From Bacteroidia bacterium (lineage in GTDB: Bacteria; Bacteroidota; Bacteroidia; UKL13-3): a stretch of 64,000 nucleotides of DNA. Positions 1 through 7,986 of the stretch are shown one piece after another. The stretch covers positions 1 to 64,000 of the forward strand of contig JALONP010000015.1 of the NCBI GenBank assembly GCA_025454875.1, given 5' to 3'. Made by a program: the position numbers and the translations under genes. The notes beneath the pieces are model-generated. The model did no database searches. It was not told where the DNA came from and saw nothing but the letters and a program-made list of their open reading frames with translations. Every line of letters begins with the position of its first letter. Position 1 is the first letter of the stretch.

Positions 1-64
1 GCAGTGTTCATACAACAAAACTATTGGTGGAGTAGCGTAATTAGTAGCATAGGAACGAGCATAC

Positions 65-99
65 AAAAAGCGGCAGGTATAAACTCTTGCCGCTTTTTT
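65..99 (+). terminator. Intrinsic terminator of a gene upstream of the window
   Basis: A 10-bp perfect stem (AAAAGCGGCA at 66-75 with TGCCGCTTTT at 88-97) is followed by a T run. It probably ends transcription of a plus-strand gene whose body lies before base 1. Two frames close in the first 40 bases (stops at 33-35 and 38-40), but too little is left to identify that gene. Confidence 0.75.
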
Positions 100-149
100 G
101 TTTATACATTATTCAAAGTGCTTTTAATCAAGCAATTGTTTAACTAAAT

Positions 150-157
150 TAAATTTG
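150..157 (+). promoter_or_regulatory. Putative -7 element (TAAATTTG)
   Basis: TAAATTTG matches the Bacteroidota -7 consensus TAnnTTTG and lies 73 nt before the large surface-protein gene. No well-spaced -33 TTG is present (the nearest, at 136-138, is too close), so this call is weak. Confidence 0.3.
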
Positions 158-230
158 GATTAATGAACAATTCGGTTGTACATTCGGATACTCATAAATT
201 CCGATAAATTAATTAAGATATTCACACGCT

Positions 231-3200
231 ATGAAAAGAATATATACTTTAGTCTACACCATTGTATTGGTATCTTTATCCAATGTTTTATTAGGGCAAA
301 CCACCTATTACGCCCAAACCACCACCAACTTGCATTTAGCTGCAAATTGGAATACTGCTGTAGACGGTTCAGGAACCGCTGCACCGAATTTCACTAATGC
401 TGCAGATATTTTTGAAATCGATGATGAAGTTGGAACAGTTACGATTGGAGCAGCATGGGCTGTATCTGGAACGGTTCAGGTTGGGAACGGAACCAATGCA
501 GTAACCTTATTTACAAATGGGTTCACCATTAGTGGAACATACAACGTTGCAAATACTGCTGTTTTGGAAGTGAACACGAACTCAACTTTTACTTTGGGAA
601 CTTGCGCTACTGGATCAACAGTTAGTTACAATGGGGATTTGACACAAAGTGTTAGGGGAGGTACATACCATCATTTAATTTTAACCAACGCAACAGCAGC
701 AAGAACAAAGACAGCAAGCGCTGCAATTACGGTGAATGGCGACTTAACAATTAACACAAACAATACACTCGCAATGGCAACATTCCAGTTGGTGGATGTT
801 GTGGGAACGATATCAGGAACTGGAGCCATTACAACAACAAACACAGGTACAAATCCATTGCCTAATGCAAAAGTGTGGACCCAAACAGTTACTTATAGCG
901 CAGCTACTTCTGGAGTTGCAAGTGGAACATATGAGAACCTCATTATTGCAACAGCAGGGAATAAAACAGCACAAGGTGCAATTACCGTGAATACTTCGTT
1001 GAATGTATCTGCAACACTGGTTATGTCAACATTTGTGTTGGATGGAGCATTTACACCAATAAGTGCTGGAACAATCACAACTAATGCAACGAGTGCAACA
1101 CCAATACCAAGTGGACTCACATGGCCGCAAACAGTGCAGTTTAACGGAACTGCGGCACAAACAGTTCCAAGTGGAACGTATCAAAATCTGCAAATTAATG
1201 GAGGTTCGAGTGTTGTTAAAACAGCGTCAGGAAATATTGCTGTGCAAGGAACACTTACCATAGCTGCAACTACCTTTTTTGATATGGCAACCAACGATAT
1301 TACAAGTGTTGGAACCTATGCCAATAGCGGCACGTTACGCACACAAAGCACAAGTGCAACGCCACTTCCTTCTAATGAAACAATTGGGGGAACAGTTGTT
1401 TATAATAGCAGTTCTGCGCAAACTATTGTTCATGGAACCTATGCAGTTTTGACTATTTCGGGAGGCGATCGGACAATTTCCAATTTAGGTACACTTACAA
1501 TCTCAGGAAATTTCACCACGGGGAGCGGTGCAATCACAGCAACAGGAACAACCATTGTACTAACAGGAACAGGCAACCCACAAACCATTACATTGGATGG
1601 ACAATCTAATTTGGTTTTGGAGAATCTAACCATTGCAAGTTCGAGTGCAAATAGCAAAACATTCAATTCAACCACTGCTTGTTCTTTAACAGTAAATGGA
1701 ATCTTGGAAATTCAAGCAAATCGTTTACTTACTTTAGGGGCAAATGTTCAATTGTTTTTAGGCTTGGGATCTTCGTTTGCTGGAACTGGAACATTATCTA
1801 CAGCAAACACTGCTAATCCTCCTATCCCCAATGCAACAACTTGGCCGTTTATTGTTAACTTCAGTTCTACAGGAACACAAACAGTTTCCAATGGAACATA
1901 TGGCGTACTCGTTGTTTCAGGAGCAGGAACTTCTACGGCCAATGGTAGCCTTACGGTTAATGATTCTTTAAACGTAGCAACTGGCACGTTAGCAATGTCA
2001 ACTTTTGATTTGACGGGTGCTATTGCTGGTTTCGGTGGTACGGGAATTGGAGGAACTGGAACAATCACAACAAATAGCACCAGTTTAAACCCAATACCGG
2101 CCAATAGAACTTGGACTCAAACAGTACAATACAATGGAACTGCTGCACAAAATGTGGTAGCAGGAACCTATCAAAATTTGCAAATTAACGGAGGCAGTAG
2201 CGTAGTTAAAACTGCTACTGGAACCATCAGTGTGGGTTCAACATTAACTATTGCAGCAACTACCTTTTTCGATTTGGCAACTCAACAGTTGGCTGCGGTT
2301 ACTACCGTTACAAACGCTGGTACAATGCGCACACAAAATACCTCTTTAACGCCCATTCCAAGCGGAAGAACAATAGCTGGTACAATGGAGTACAACGGCT
2401 CAGGAACACAAACAGTAATGCCTGGAACCTATACCAATTTGAACCTCAATGGAGGCACACGTGATTTATCTGGAGCCGCAGATATCAACATTTCAGGAAC
2501 ACTAACCGCAGGTGCGGGCACAACCATTAATGGAGGTACTTCAAATGTAAGGTTGAATGGTGGAACACAGACCATAGTTCTTGGAGCTTCGGGTGCATTT
2601 AACAATTTTAGGTGCATTGGAACAGGAAACAAAACGGTTACTGCGTCAACTGGAACATTAAATGTAAATGGGGAATTGGAAGTTTTGGCAAGCAGAACCC
2701 TGACAATGAACAATAATGCCATTGGTGGAACTCCAACCTCTATTATTGGAACTGGAATTATTGCAACTACTTGCTTAACGGCACCACTACCAGCGGGCTT
2801 AACCTGGACACAAACAGTTCAATACAATGCCACTGTGGCGCAAGAGGTTTCTGGCGGTACGTATGCATCTTTAACGATTGGCGCCACAGGACTTAAAACA
2901 GCGATAGGCAATATCACTGTAAATACAACTTTAACATTCACCGGGCCATTAGACATGTCTTCATTTACACTATCCGGTGGGTTCACTAGCGCAAGTGGCG
3001 GAAACCTAACAAGTGCAGGATCTTTGCCAAGTGGCAAGACATGGACTTCTGCAACAGTATCATATAATGGTGCTGGTTCGCAAACAGTTGTTTTGGGTAC
3101 CTATTCAAATTTAACTATCACAGGTGGTTCACGCACACTTGAAGGTGGAGGAGATATCAATATAACGGGAACATTCACAGCAGGTGCTTCTGCTACAATT

Positions 3201-6200
3201 GTGGGAGGAACTTCAAACGTGAGATTGACTGGCGGTACGCAAACGATCAACTTGGGAGCAAGTGGAGCGTTTAATAATTTTAGGTGTTTAGGAACAGGTA
3301 ATAAAACAGTAACTGCATCTACTGGTGCACTTAATGTGAATGGAGAACTGGAAGTATTAGCGAGTAGAACTCTTGTAATGAATAACAATGCGATCGGAGG
3401 TACGCTTACAAGTAATATAGGTACGGGTATTATCACAACTACATGTGTAACTTCACCGTATCCTGCCGGCATAACTTGGGCACCAAGCATCCAATTGTTA
3501 GCTACCGTTGCTCAAGAAGCACCAGGGGGCACATTTGAGAATTTAACCATTGGTGCTACTGGAACAAAAACAGCAACAGGAAATATTACAGTGAACACGT
3601 CTTTGGTATTAACCGGACCGCTTGTTATGTCAACATTTAGTTTGAGTGGGGCATTTACCCAAACAGGAGTTGCAACTTTAACAACCGCTGGTACAATTCC
3701 TAATGGCAAAACATGGACCGCGGCTACTGTACTGTTTAACTCAGCAGCGTTGCAAACAGTTGCTAATGGTACCTACGTTGCCTTAAATGTGAATGGCGGT
3801 GACCGCACCTATGATAATACATCGCCTATTGTAGTAACTGGAGCCTTTACCGCATCTACAGCTGCGGTAACACATACAACAACTGGAACAACATTTACAT
3901 TTAGTGGTGGAGCACAAACGCTTACTTTTGGAACTGCAACCTTTAACTTCAACAATGTAAACTTCACCGGAACTTCTGTAACCAAAACAATAGCGGGTGG
4001 TTCGTTTGGTGTAAATGGTGATTTAAACATTGCTTCAGGCATTACACTGAACATGGTAACATTTAACCTAAACTCAGTTGGAACTGCTAGCGGAACAGGT
4101 AATTTAAGGACACAAAGCATATCTACAACAGCCCTGCCAGCAAGTATAACATGGCCATACCGTGTATTTTATGATGCGAATGGTAACCAAAACATTGCTG
4201 TAGGTACTTATGGAGATTTATTTTGCACTGGTACTTCAGGCACGAGAACCAAAACAATTTTTGGAACAGGTTCTGTCATTGTACAGGATACGTTATCAAT
4301 TAATTCATTTGCTGTATTGATTATTGCTACGCATACTTTAGAAATTCAAGGTATAATTGATGCGTCAGCAACTGGAACCATTACTGGTGGAACAACCAGT
4401 AATATCACTTTCAATACATCGTCTGCTAATGTTGGTTTAAGAATGACCCAAACAAGTGCAACTACAAGAACAATTAATAACTTAGAGTTTGACCGAACTG
4501 GAGCAGTGCTAACAATGGTGAATGCGCTTGATATTAACAGTGGTCTAACCCTTACAAATGGTCAACTCGCAATAGGGTCAAATACCTTAACCATTGCAAC
4601 AGGAAATGTTAATTTAACGGCTGCTAACAACTTGATTGCAAATGGAAGTTCAAATATCGTTTTGAGTGGTATTGGTGCATGGTCTTCAAACTTAATTTTA
4701 GACATGACCAATCCAGGAACGAGCAATGCATTGAATAATTTTACTCAAGGAAGAAATACAACAGTAACCTTGAATCAAAATACCATTATTAATGGAACGC
4801 TTACCTTTTCTAATTCTGGTAAATTGGCAATAGGAGCGAATACCTTAACATTAAATGGTGGGGTAACAAACACTACAGCACAAGGAATTGTGGGCGGAGC
4901 ATCAAGTGATTTGGTTTGTGCGGGTACTACCAATCGCACATTGAGTTTTGATCAAACAACTCCTGGAACCACTAACTCATTACGTGATTACACCAACAAC
5001 ACAACTGGAGGTGGAATTGTTACCCTTGGCAACCAATTACGCATAAGGAGAACATTATTCCCAACCAATGGTCAGCTAGCTTCAGCGGGTAATTTGGTGA
5101 TGGTTTCAAATGCAAACGACTCTTCTAGAGTTGATATTGCGGGTGCGGGCGCTACCATTACTGGCAATGTTACAGTTGAGCGGTGGATTTCTTCTATTAG
5201 CAGAAACTGGCGCTTTTTAACACCAGCGGTTACGTCAACCACAGTTGATGATTGGCAAAATGAAATTTACATTACTGGCCCAGGTGGCAGTGCGAACGGA
5301 TTTGATTCATCAGCAAATAATGTTGGTACATTGTTTTTTTACAACGAAACGTTAACTGGGTCTTCGAATGTTGGATGGACAAGTGTGGCTGATACAACCA
5401 CAGTTTTATCTGGTGGAACAGGTTACCGTGTATTTATTAGAGGAGATCGCAGTGATATAAATAGGTTGTTCGGATTAAACGTTACACAAAATGAAGTGGT
5501 GCTCACATCAGTTGGAACACTAATGCTTGGCGATGTCAATTTACCAGTATCATTTACCAATACTGGATCTCCAGCAAACGATGGATGGAGCTTAGTAGGA
5601 AATCCATATGTTTCTGCAATAGATTGGAATGATTTTTACGACAACTGCGCTGGATGTTATACCAATATTGATCCGACTGCTTATGTGTTTAGTCCTGTAA
5701 CAAATGGATACGTAAGTTACAATGCAAATATTAATGCAGGTACGCTTGCAAATGGGGTGATTCCTCCAGGTGCTGCCATTTATTTAAAAGCAAATGGTGT
5801 TGGTGCTTCATTAACAATGAAAGAGGCACATAAAGTTTCTTCTACACATAACCGCATGTTTAAATCAGATGGGCCTGATGAGTTAAACTTGGGTCTATCA
5901 ATGTCGGGTTCTTCAAATGCCGATGTGTTTATTTTAAAACATTCACCTAATGCTACCAGTGCGCATGATAATTATGATATCAGAAAGTTAAATGGTGCAA
6001 TCAATTTATCAAGTTATGGAACAGATAACGTTTACCATGCGTTGGATGCACGTCCAGAATTAACTTCAAATGATACCATCCAACTTTATGTAAGTGGTGG
6101 AAATGGAAATTATGCTATTCAAGTGAATACACTACCATTTAATAATAATACCTATTATTTGGTTGATCGTAAATTGGGCTCATCTGCATTGCTTAGTTTA

Positions 6201-6842
6201 GGTCAAGTTCATTCGTTTGCTATCTCTACTTCTGACAGCACTTCTTGGGGCAAACGTTTTTACATAGTAGCAACTAACCCTGGAGCTCTGCCTGTTAAAC
6301 TTGTACAATTTACGGGTGTTGCAACAGAGGGTGGTAGTGAGGTTAAATGGGCTACATCACAAGAGGTGAACAACAAACAGTTTGAATTGCAACGCAGTTT
6401 CGATAATAAACAGTTTACTACAATTGGAACTGTAGCTGGAAACAATGGAAATACATTGCAAAACTACAAGTGGCTCGATGTTACTGCGAGTCGTAAAGCA
6501 GCTAATTACTACCGATTAAAACAAGTAGATTTTAGTGGAGCATATACTTATTCTTCTGTTATAATGGTAGTGTTCACCAATGGTGGCGAAGCTCAGTTTG
6601 TAGAAAACGCATGGCCTAATGCAGTTACTACTACCTACAATATAGCGTTGAGTCCATCAGCGTATTCAATTGAGGTGATTGACTTAAATGGCAAGGAATG
6701 GATCAGCACCACATTTAACAATGAAACAGATAAGGCAATATTTACATTAGATGCCTCTGCATTACCATCAGGCATTTATGTGGTAAAACTAACGGATACC
6801 ATCGGAAACAATTCAAGCACATTGAAGATGGTAAAACAATAA
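231..6842 (+). CDS. Giant repetitive secreted protein with T9SS type A sorting domain
   Basis: The 2203-residue protein starts with a signal peptide (about residues 1-22, ending LLGQ). The mature part is extremely rich in Thr, Asn, Gly, Ser and Ala. At least 12 copies of a module with the core Q-x-V-x-x-GTY-x-NL-x-I-x-GG run from about nt 620 to 4215. The pattern suggests a beta-solenoid or stacked beta-sheet surface filament. Residues about 1660-2020 form a non-repetitive region, followed by the LPVKL-type beta-sandwich common in Bacteroidota T9SS cargo (from about 2022). A C-terminal sorting domain lies in the last 75 residues (SGIYVVKL, ending KMVKQ). T9SS export and cell-surface anchoring follow from family knowledge. 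The specific role (adhesion, gliding or matrix) is unknown. The gene is monocistronic, with a strong terminator behind it. The many minus-strand open frames opposite it are artefacts of the repeats. Confidence 0.85.
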   Translation: MKRIYTLVYTIVLVSLSNVLLGQTTYYAQTTTNLHLAANWNTAVDGSGTAAPNFTNAADIFEIDDEVGTVTIGAAWAVSGTVQVGNGTNAVTLFTNGFTISGTYNVANTAVLEVNTNSTFTLGTCATGSTVSYNGDLTQSVRGGTYHHLILTNATAARTKTASAAITVNGDLTINTNNTLAMATFQLVDVVGTISGTGAITTTNTGTNPLPNAKVWTQTVTYSAATSGVASGTYENLIIATAGNKTAQGAITVNTSLNVSATLVMSTFVLDGAFTPISAGTITTNATSATPIPSGLTWPQTVQFNGTAAQTVPSGTYQNLQINGGSSVVKTASGNIAVQGTLTIAATTFFDMATNDITSVGTYANSGTLRTQSTSATPLPSNETIGGTVVYNSSSAQTIVHGTYAVLTISGGDRTISNLGTLTISGNFTTGSGAITATGTTIVLTGTGNPQTITLDGQSNLVLENLTIASSSANSKTFNSTTACSLTVNGILEIQANRLLTLGANVQLFLGLGSSFAGTGTLSTANTANPPIPNATTWPFIVNFSSTGTQTVSNGTYGVLVVSGAGTSTANGSLTVNDSLNVATGTLAMSTFDLTGAIAGFGGTGIGGTGTITTNSTSLNPIPANRTWTQTVQYNGTAAQNVVAGTYQNLQINGGSSVVKTATGTISVGSTLTIAATTFFDLATQQLAAVTTVTNAGTMRTQNTSLTPIPSGRTIAGTMEYNGSGTQTVMPGTYTNLNLNGGTRDLSGAADINISGTLTAGAGTTINGGTSNVRLNGGTQTIVLGASGAFNNFRCIGTGNKTVTASTGTLNVNGELEVLASRTLTMNNNAIGGTPTSIIGTGIIATTCLTAPLPAGLTWTQTVQYNATVAQEVSGGTYASLTIGATGLKTAIGNITVNTTLTFTGPLDMSSFTLSGGFTSASGGNLTSAGSLPSGKTWTSATVSYNGAGSQTVVLGTYSNLTITGGSRTLEGGGDINITGTFTAGASATIVGGTSNVRLTGGTQTINLGASGAFNNFRCLGTGNKTVTASTGALNVNGELEVLASRTLVMNNNAIGGTLTSNIGTGIITTTCVTSPYPAGITWAPSIQLLATVAQEAPGGTFENLTIGATGTKTATGNITVNTSLVLTGPLVMSTFSLSGAFTQTGVATLTTAGTIPNGKTWTAATVLFNSAALQTVANGTYVALNVNGGDRTYDNTSPIVVTGAFTASTAAVTHTTTGTTFTFSGGAQTLTFGTATFNFNNVNFTGTSVTKTIAGGSFGVNGDLNIASGITLNMVTFNLNSVGTASGTGNLRTQSISTTALPASITWPYRVFYDANGNQNIAVGTYGDLFCTGTSGTRTKTIFGTGSVIVQDTLSINSFAVLIIATHTLEIQGIIDASATGTITGGTTSNITFNTSSANVGLRMTQTSATTRTINNLEFDRTGAVLTMVNALDINSGLTLTNGQLAIGSNTLTIATGNVNLTAANNLIANGSSNIVLSGIGAWSSNLILDMTNPGTSNALNNFTQGRNTTVTLNQNTIINGTLTFSNSGKLAIGANTLTLNGGVTNTTAQGIVGGASSDLVCAGTTNRTLSFDQTTPGTTNSLRDYTNNTTGGGIVTLGNQLRIRRTLFPTNGQLASAGNLVMVSNANDSSRVDIAGAGATITGNVTVERWISSISRNWRFLTPAVTSTTVDDWQNEIYITGPGGSANGFDSSANNVGTLFFYNETLTGSSNVGWTSVADTTTVLSGGTGYRVFIRGDRSDINRLFGLNVTQNEVVLTSVGTLMLGDVNLPVSFTNTGSPANDGWSLVGNPYVSAIDWNDFYDNCAGCYTNIDPTAYVFSPVTNGYVSYNANINAGTLANGVIPPGAAIYLKANGVGASLTMKEAHKVSSTHNRMFKSDGPDELNLGLSMSGSSNADVFILKHSPNATSAHDNYDIRKLNGAINLSSYGTDNVYHALDARPELTSNDTIQLYVSGGNGNYAIQVNTLPFNNNTYYLVDRKLGSSALLSLGQVHSFAISTSDSTSWGKRFYIVATNPGALPVKLVQFTGVATEGGSEVKWATSQEVNNKQFELQRSFDNKQFTTIGTVAGNNGNTLQNYKWLDVTASRKAANYYRLKQVDFSGAYTYSSVIMVVFTNGGEAQFVENAWPNAVTTTYNIALSPSAYSIEVIDLNGKEWISTTFNNETDKAIFTLDASALPSGIYVVKLTDTIGNNSSTLKMVKQ
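2424..3095 (+). repeat. 224-residue supermodule, copy 1
   Basis: This is the first copy of a tandem 672-bp in-frame superrepeat inside the giant surface protein (residues 732-955). It contains the blocks GGTSNVRL, GASGAFNNFRC, GTGNKTVTASTG and NVNGELEVLASRTL. Copy 2 follows immediately. The proteins are close to identical over the central 70-80 residues, while the DNA differs at many third codon positions. Confidence 0.85.
3096..3767 (+). repeat. 224-residue supermodule, copy 2
   Basis: This is the second copy of the 672-bp superrepeat, in exact register with copy 1 (GTY at residues 732 and 956, and again at residue 1180 where a diverged third unit starts). Conserved blocks match copy 1: GGTSNVRL, GASGAFNNFRC, GTGNKTVTASTG, NVNGELEVLASRTL and MNNNAIGGT. 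Confidence 0.85.
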
Positions 6843-6860
6843 GTTTGATTAAACATTTAA

Positions 6861-6899
6861 AGAAGTCCGAGTTGTAAATGCAGCTCGGACTTCTTTTTT
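6861..6899 (+). terminator. Intrinsic terminator after the giant surface-protein gene
   Basis: An 11-bp perfect stem (AGAAGTCCGAG 6861-6871 with CTCGGACTTCT 6884-6894) is followed by a T run. The symmetrical A/T flanks are weaker on the other side, but it may also serve the convergent minus-strand gene. Confidence 0.85.
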
Positions 6900-6969
6900 G
6901 TTTTTATACAAGGTATTTCTTCAAAACACTTAATAAAAAACGATAATGCTGTATTAAAATGGTGGTGCA

Positions 6970-7713
6970 TTAAGATTTTACTGCAGCTACCAACGATGCA
7001 ATTAGGCTCGAATCTTTTTCAATCGCATTGCCAACTACTACAATATCTGCACCTGCAACACAAGCTGCTTTTACTTCTTCGGGTGTGCGCATTCCGCCAC
7101 CTACAAAAAGTGGGATATGAATATTGTTTTTTACTTCTTTAATCAATGCGGTTGGAATTGGATTCTTTGCACCGCTACCAGCATCCATATAAATGATTTT
7201 AAGGCCCAGCATTTCGCCAGCCATGGCCGTACATGCTGCTATGCTATTTTTATCAGCAGGAATGGGCGTAGTATTGCTCATGTAACTTACAGAAGTAATA
7301 TTGCCACCGTCAATTAACATGTAACCTGTGGGCATTATTTCAATACCTGATTTTTTTAGCGTTGGTGCTGCCAATACATGTTTGCCTATAAGCATATCGG
7401 CATTGCGACCCGAAATAAGGGATAGCAACAAAATAGCATCTGCATTCGCATCTATTTGCATAATGTTTCCGGGGAACAAAACCACAGGAATGCTTGTATG
7501 TGATTTGATAACGCGTATCGATTCTTCGAAAAAACCATTGGTGATGAGGCTTCCTCCAACCAAAATTAAATCAACCCCGGCCAAAGTGCATAATTGACAA
7601 GTGTGAATGAGTTGTTCGGTGCCTTCAAGGCTATCCGGGTCTATTAACACAGCCAGTTGCTTGCGCCCGTGGCCAATGTTTTCAAGTATGTTGTTTAATA
7701 CCAATTGTTTCAC
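6970..7713 (-). CDS. Geranylgeranylglyceryl phosphate synthase family protein (group II)
   Basis: This is a 247-residue TIM-barrel prenyltransferase of the GGGPS/PcrB family. Recognisable segments are LIDPDS near the N terminus (metal and substrate site), LILVGGSLI, VVLFPGN, the motif around MDAGSG, and the phosphate-binding end FVGGGMRTPEE followed by ADIVVVGNAI. Family knowledge: these enzymes join a polyprenyl diphosphate to sn-glycerol-1-phosphate, and Bacteroidota carry the group II form. The true lipid product here cannot be read from sequence. The start is GTG at 7713; I see no in-frame ATG close upstream. It is divergent from nrdJ, with a 273-bp intergenic region between them. Confidence 0.85.
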   Translation of the reverse strand: MKQLVLNNILENIGHGRKQLAVLIDPDSLEGTEQLIHTCQLCTLAGVDLILVGGSLITNGFFEESIRVIKSHTSIPVVLFPGNIMQIDANADAILLLSLISGRNADMLIGKHVLAAPTLKKSGIEIMPTGYMLIDGGNITSVSYMSNTTPIPADKNSIAACTAMAGEMLGLKIIYMDAGSGAKNPIPTALIKEVKNNIHIPLFVGGGMRTPEEVKAACVAGADIVVVGNAIEKDSSLIASLVAAVKS

Positions 7714-7799
7714 GCAAAAAATGTATTATAAAAAGGACAAGTAGCTGATACTGAATTAACTTTTTGTACGCTGTAATCCTAGGCAAATAAAAGACTTTT

Positions 7800-7881
7800 T
7801 GTGAATAAATCATGTTATACACACATTAAGTCCCAACAAAAACAGAGGGAAATAATGTGGATGAAACTTGAGTGTGGAAAA
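7800..7881. promoter_or_regulatory. Cluster of DnaA-box-like 9-mers upstream of nrdJ
   Basis: Four 9-mers fit or nearly fit TT(A/T)TNCACA within 82 bp. They are TGTGAATAA at 7800-7808 (complement TTATTCACA), TTATACACA at 7815-7823, TGTGGATGA at 7856-7864 (one mismatch) and TGTGGAAAA at 7873-7881 (complement TTTTCCACA). The cluster ends 5 bp before the predicted -33 element of nrdJ. DnaA control of ribonucleotide reductase promoters is established in Escherichia coli (nrdAB); here it is inferred. A replication origin is the alternative reading. Confidence 0.5.
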
Positions 7882-7886
7882 TGCGG

Positions 7887-7918
7887 TTTGATAGAACGAT
7901 TTTGAAGAAGCACTTTTG
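7887..7918 (+). promoter_or_regulatory. Predicted nrdJ promoter
   Basis: TTTG at 7887-7890, a 20-nt spacer, and CACTTTTG at 7911-7918 (one mismatch from TAnnTTTG). This predicts a transcript start near 7922 and a leader of roughly 65 nt that begins with the hairpin at 7929-7952. Confidence 0.5.
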
Positions 7919-7928
7919 ACTAAAAACC

Positions 7929-7952
7929 CCCTAAGTTTTTTTAACCTTAGGG
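7929..7952 (+). other. Hairpin in the predicted nrdJ 5' leader
   Basis: A perfect 7-bp inverted repeat, CCCTAAG (7929-7935) and CTTAGGG (7946-7952), encloses a T-rich 10-nt loop. It lies just after the predicted transcript start and 34 nt before the start codon. It is not a cobalamin riboswitch: the region is far too short and lacks the B12-box pattern. Confidence 0.45.
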
Positions 7953-7986
7953 TAACATTAACAAAACAACTAATTAAGCCTATACC

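Noticed and set aside
893-4120. Several minus-strand open frames of 65-129 codons opposite the giant repetitive gene
   Set aside because: They are rich in Val, Pro and Ala because they are complements of Thr/Asn/Gly-rich repeat codons. They have no start context, share the repeat period and lie fully inside the real gene.
7800-7881. Chromosomal replication origin (oriC)
   Set aside because: DnaA-like boxes are present, but there is no dnaA, dnaN or other typical origin gene in the window, no clear 13-mer unwinding element, and gene strands do not flip consistently here. Kept only as an alternative to promoter control.
7714-7986. Cobalamin riboswitch before the B12-dependent nrdJ
   Set aside because: The predicted leader is only about 65 nt and shows no B12-box or multi-stem architecture; only a simple 7-bp hairpin is visible.
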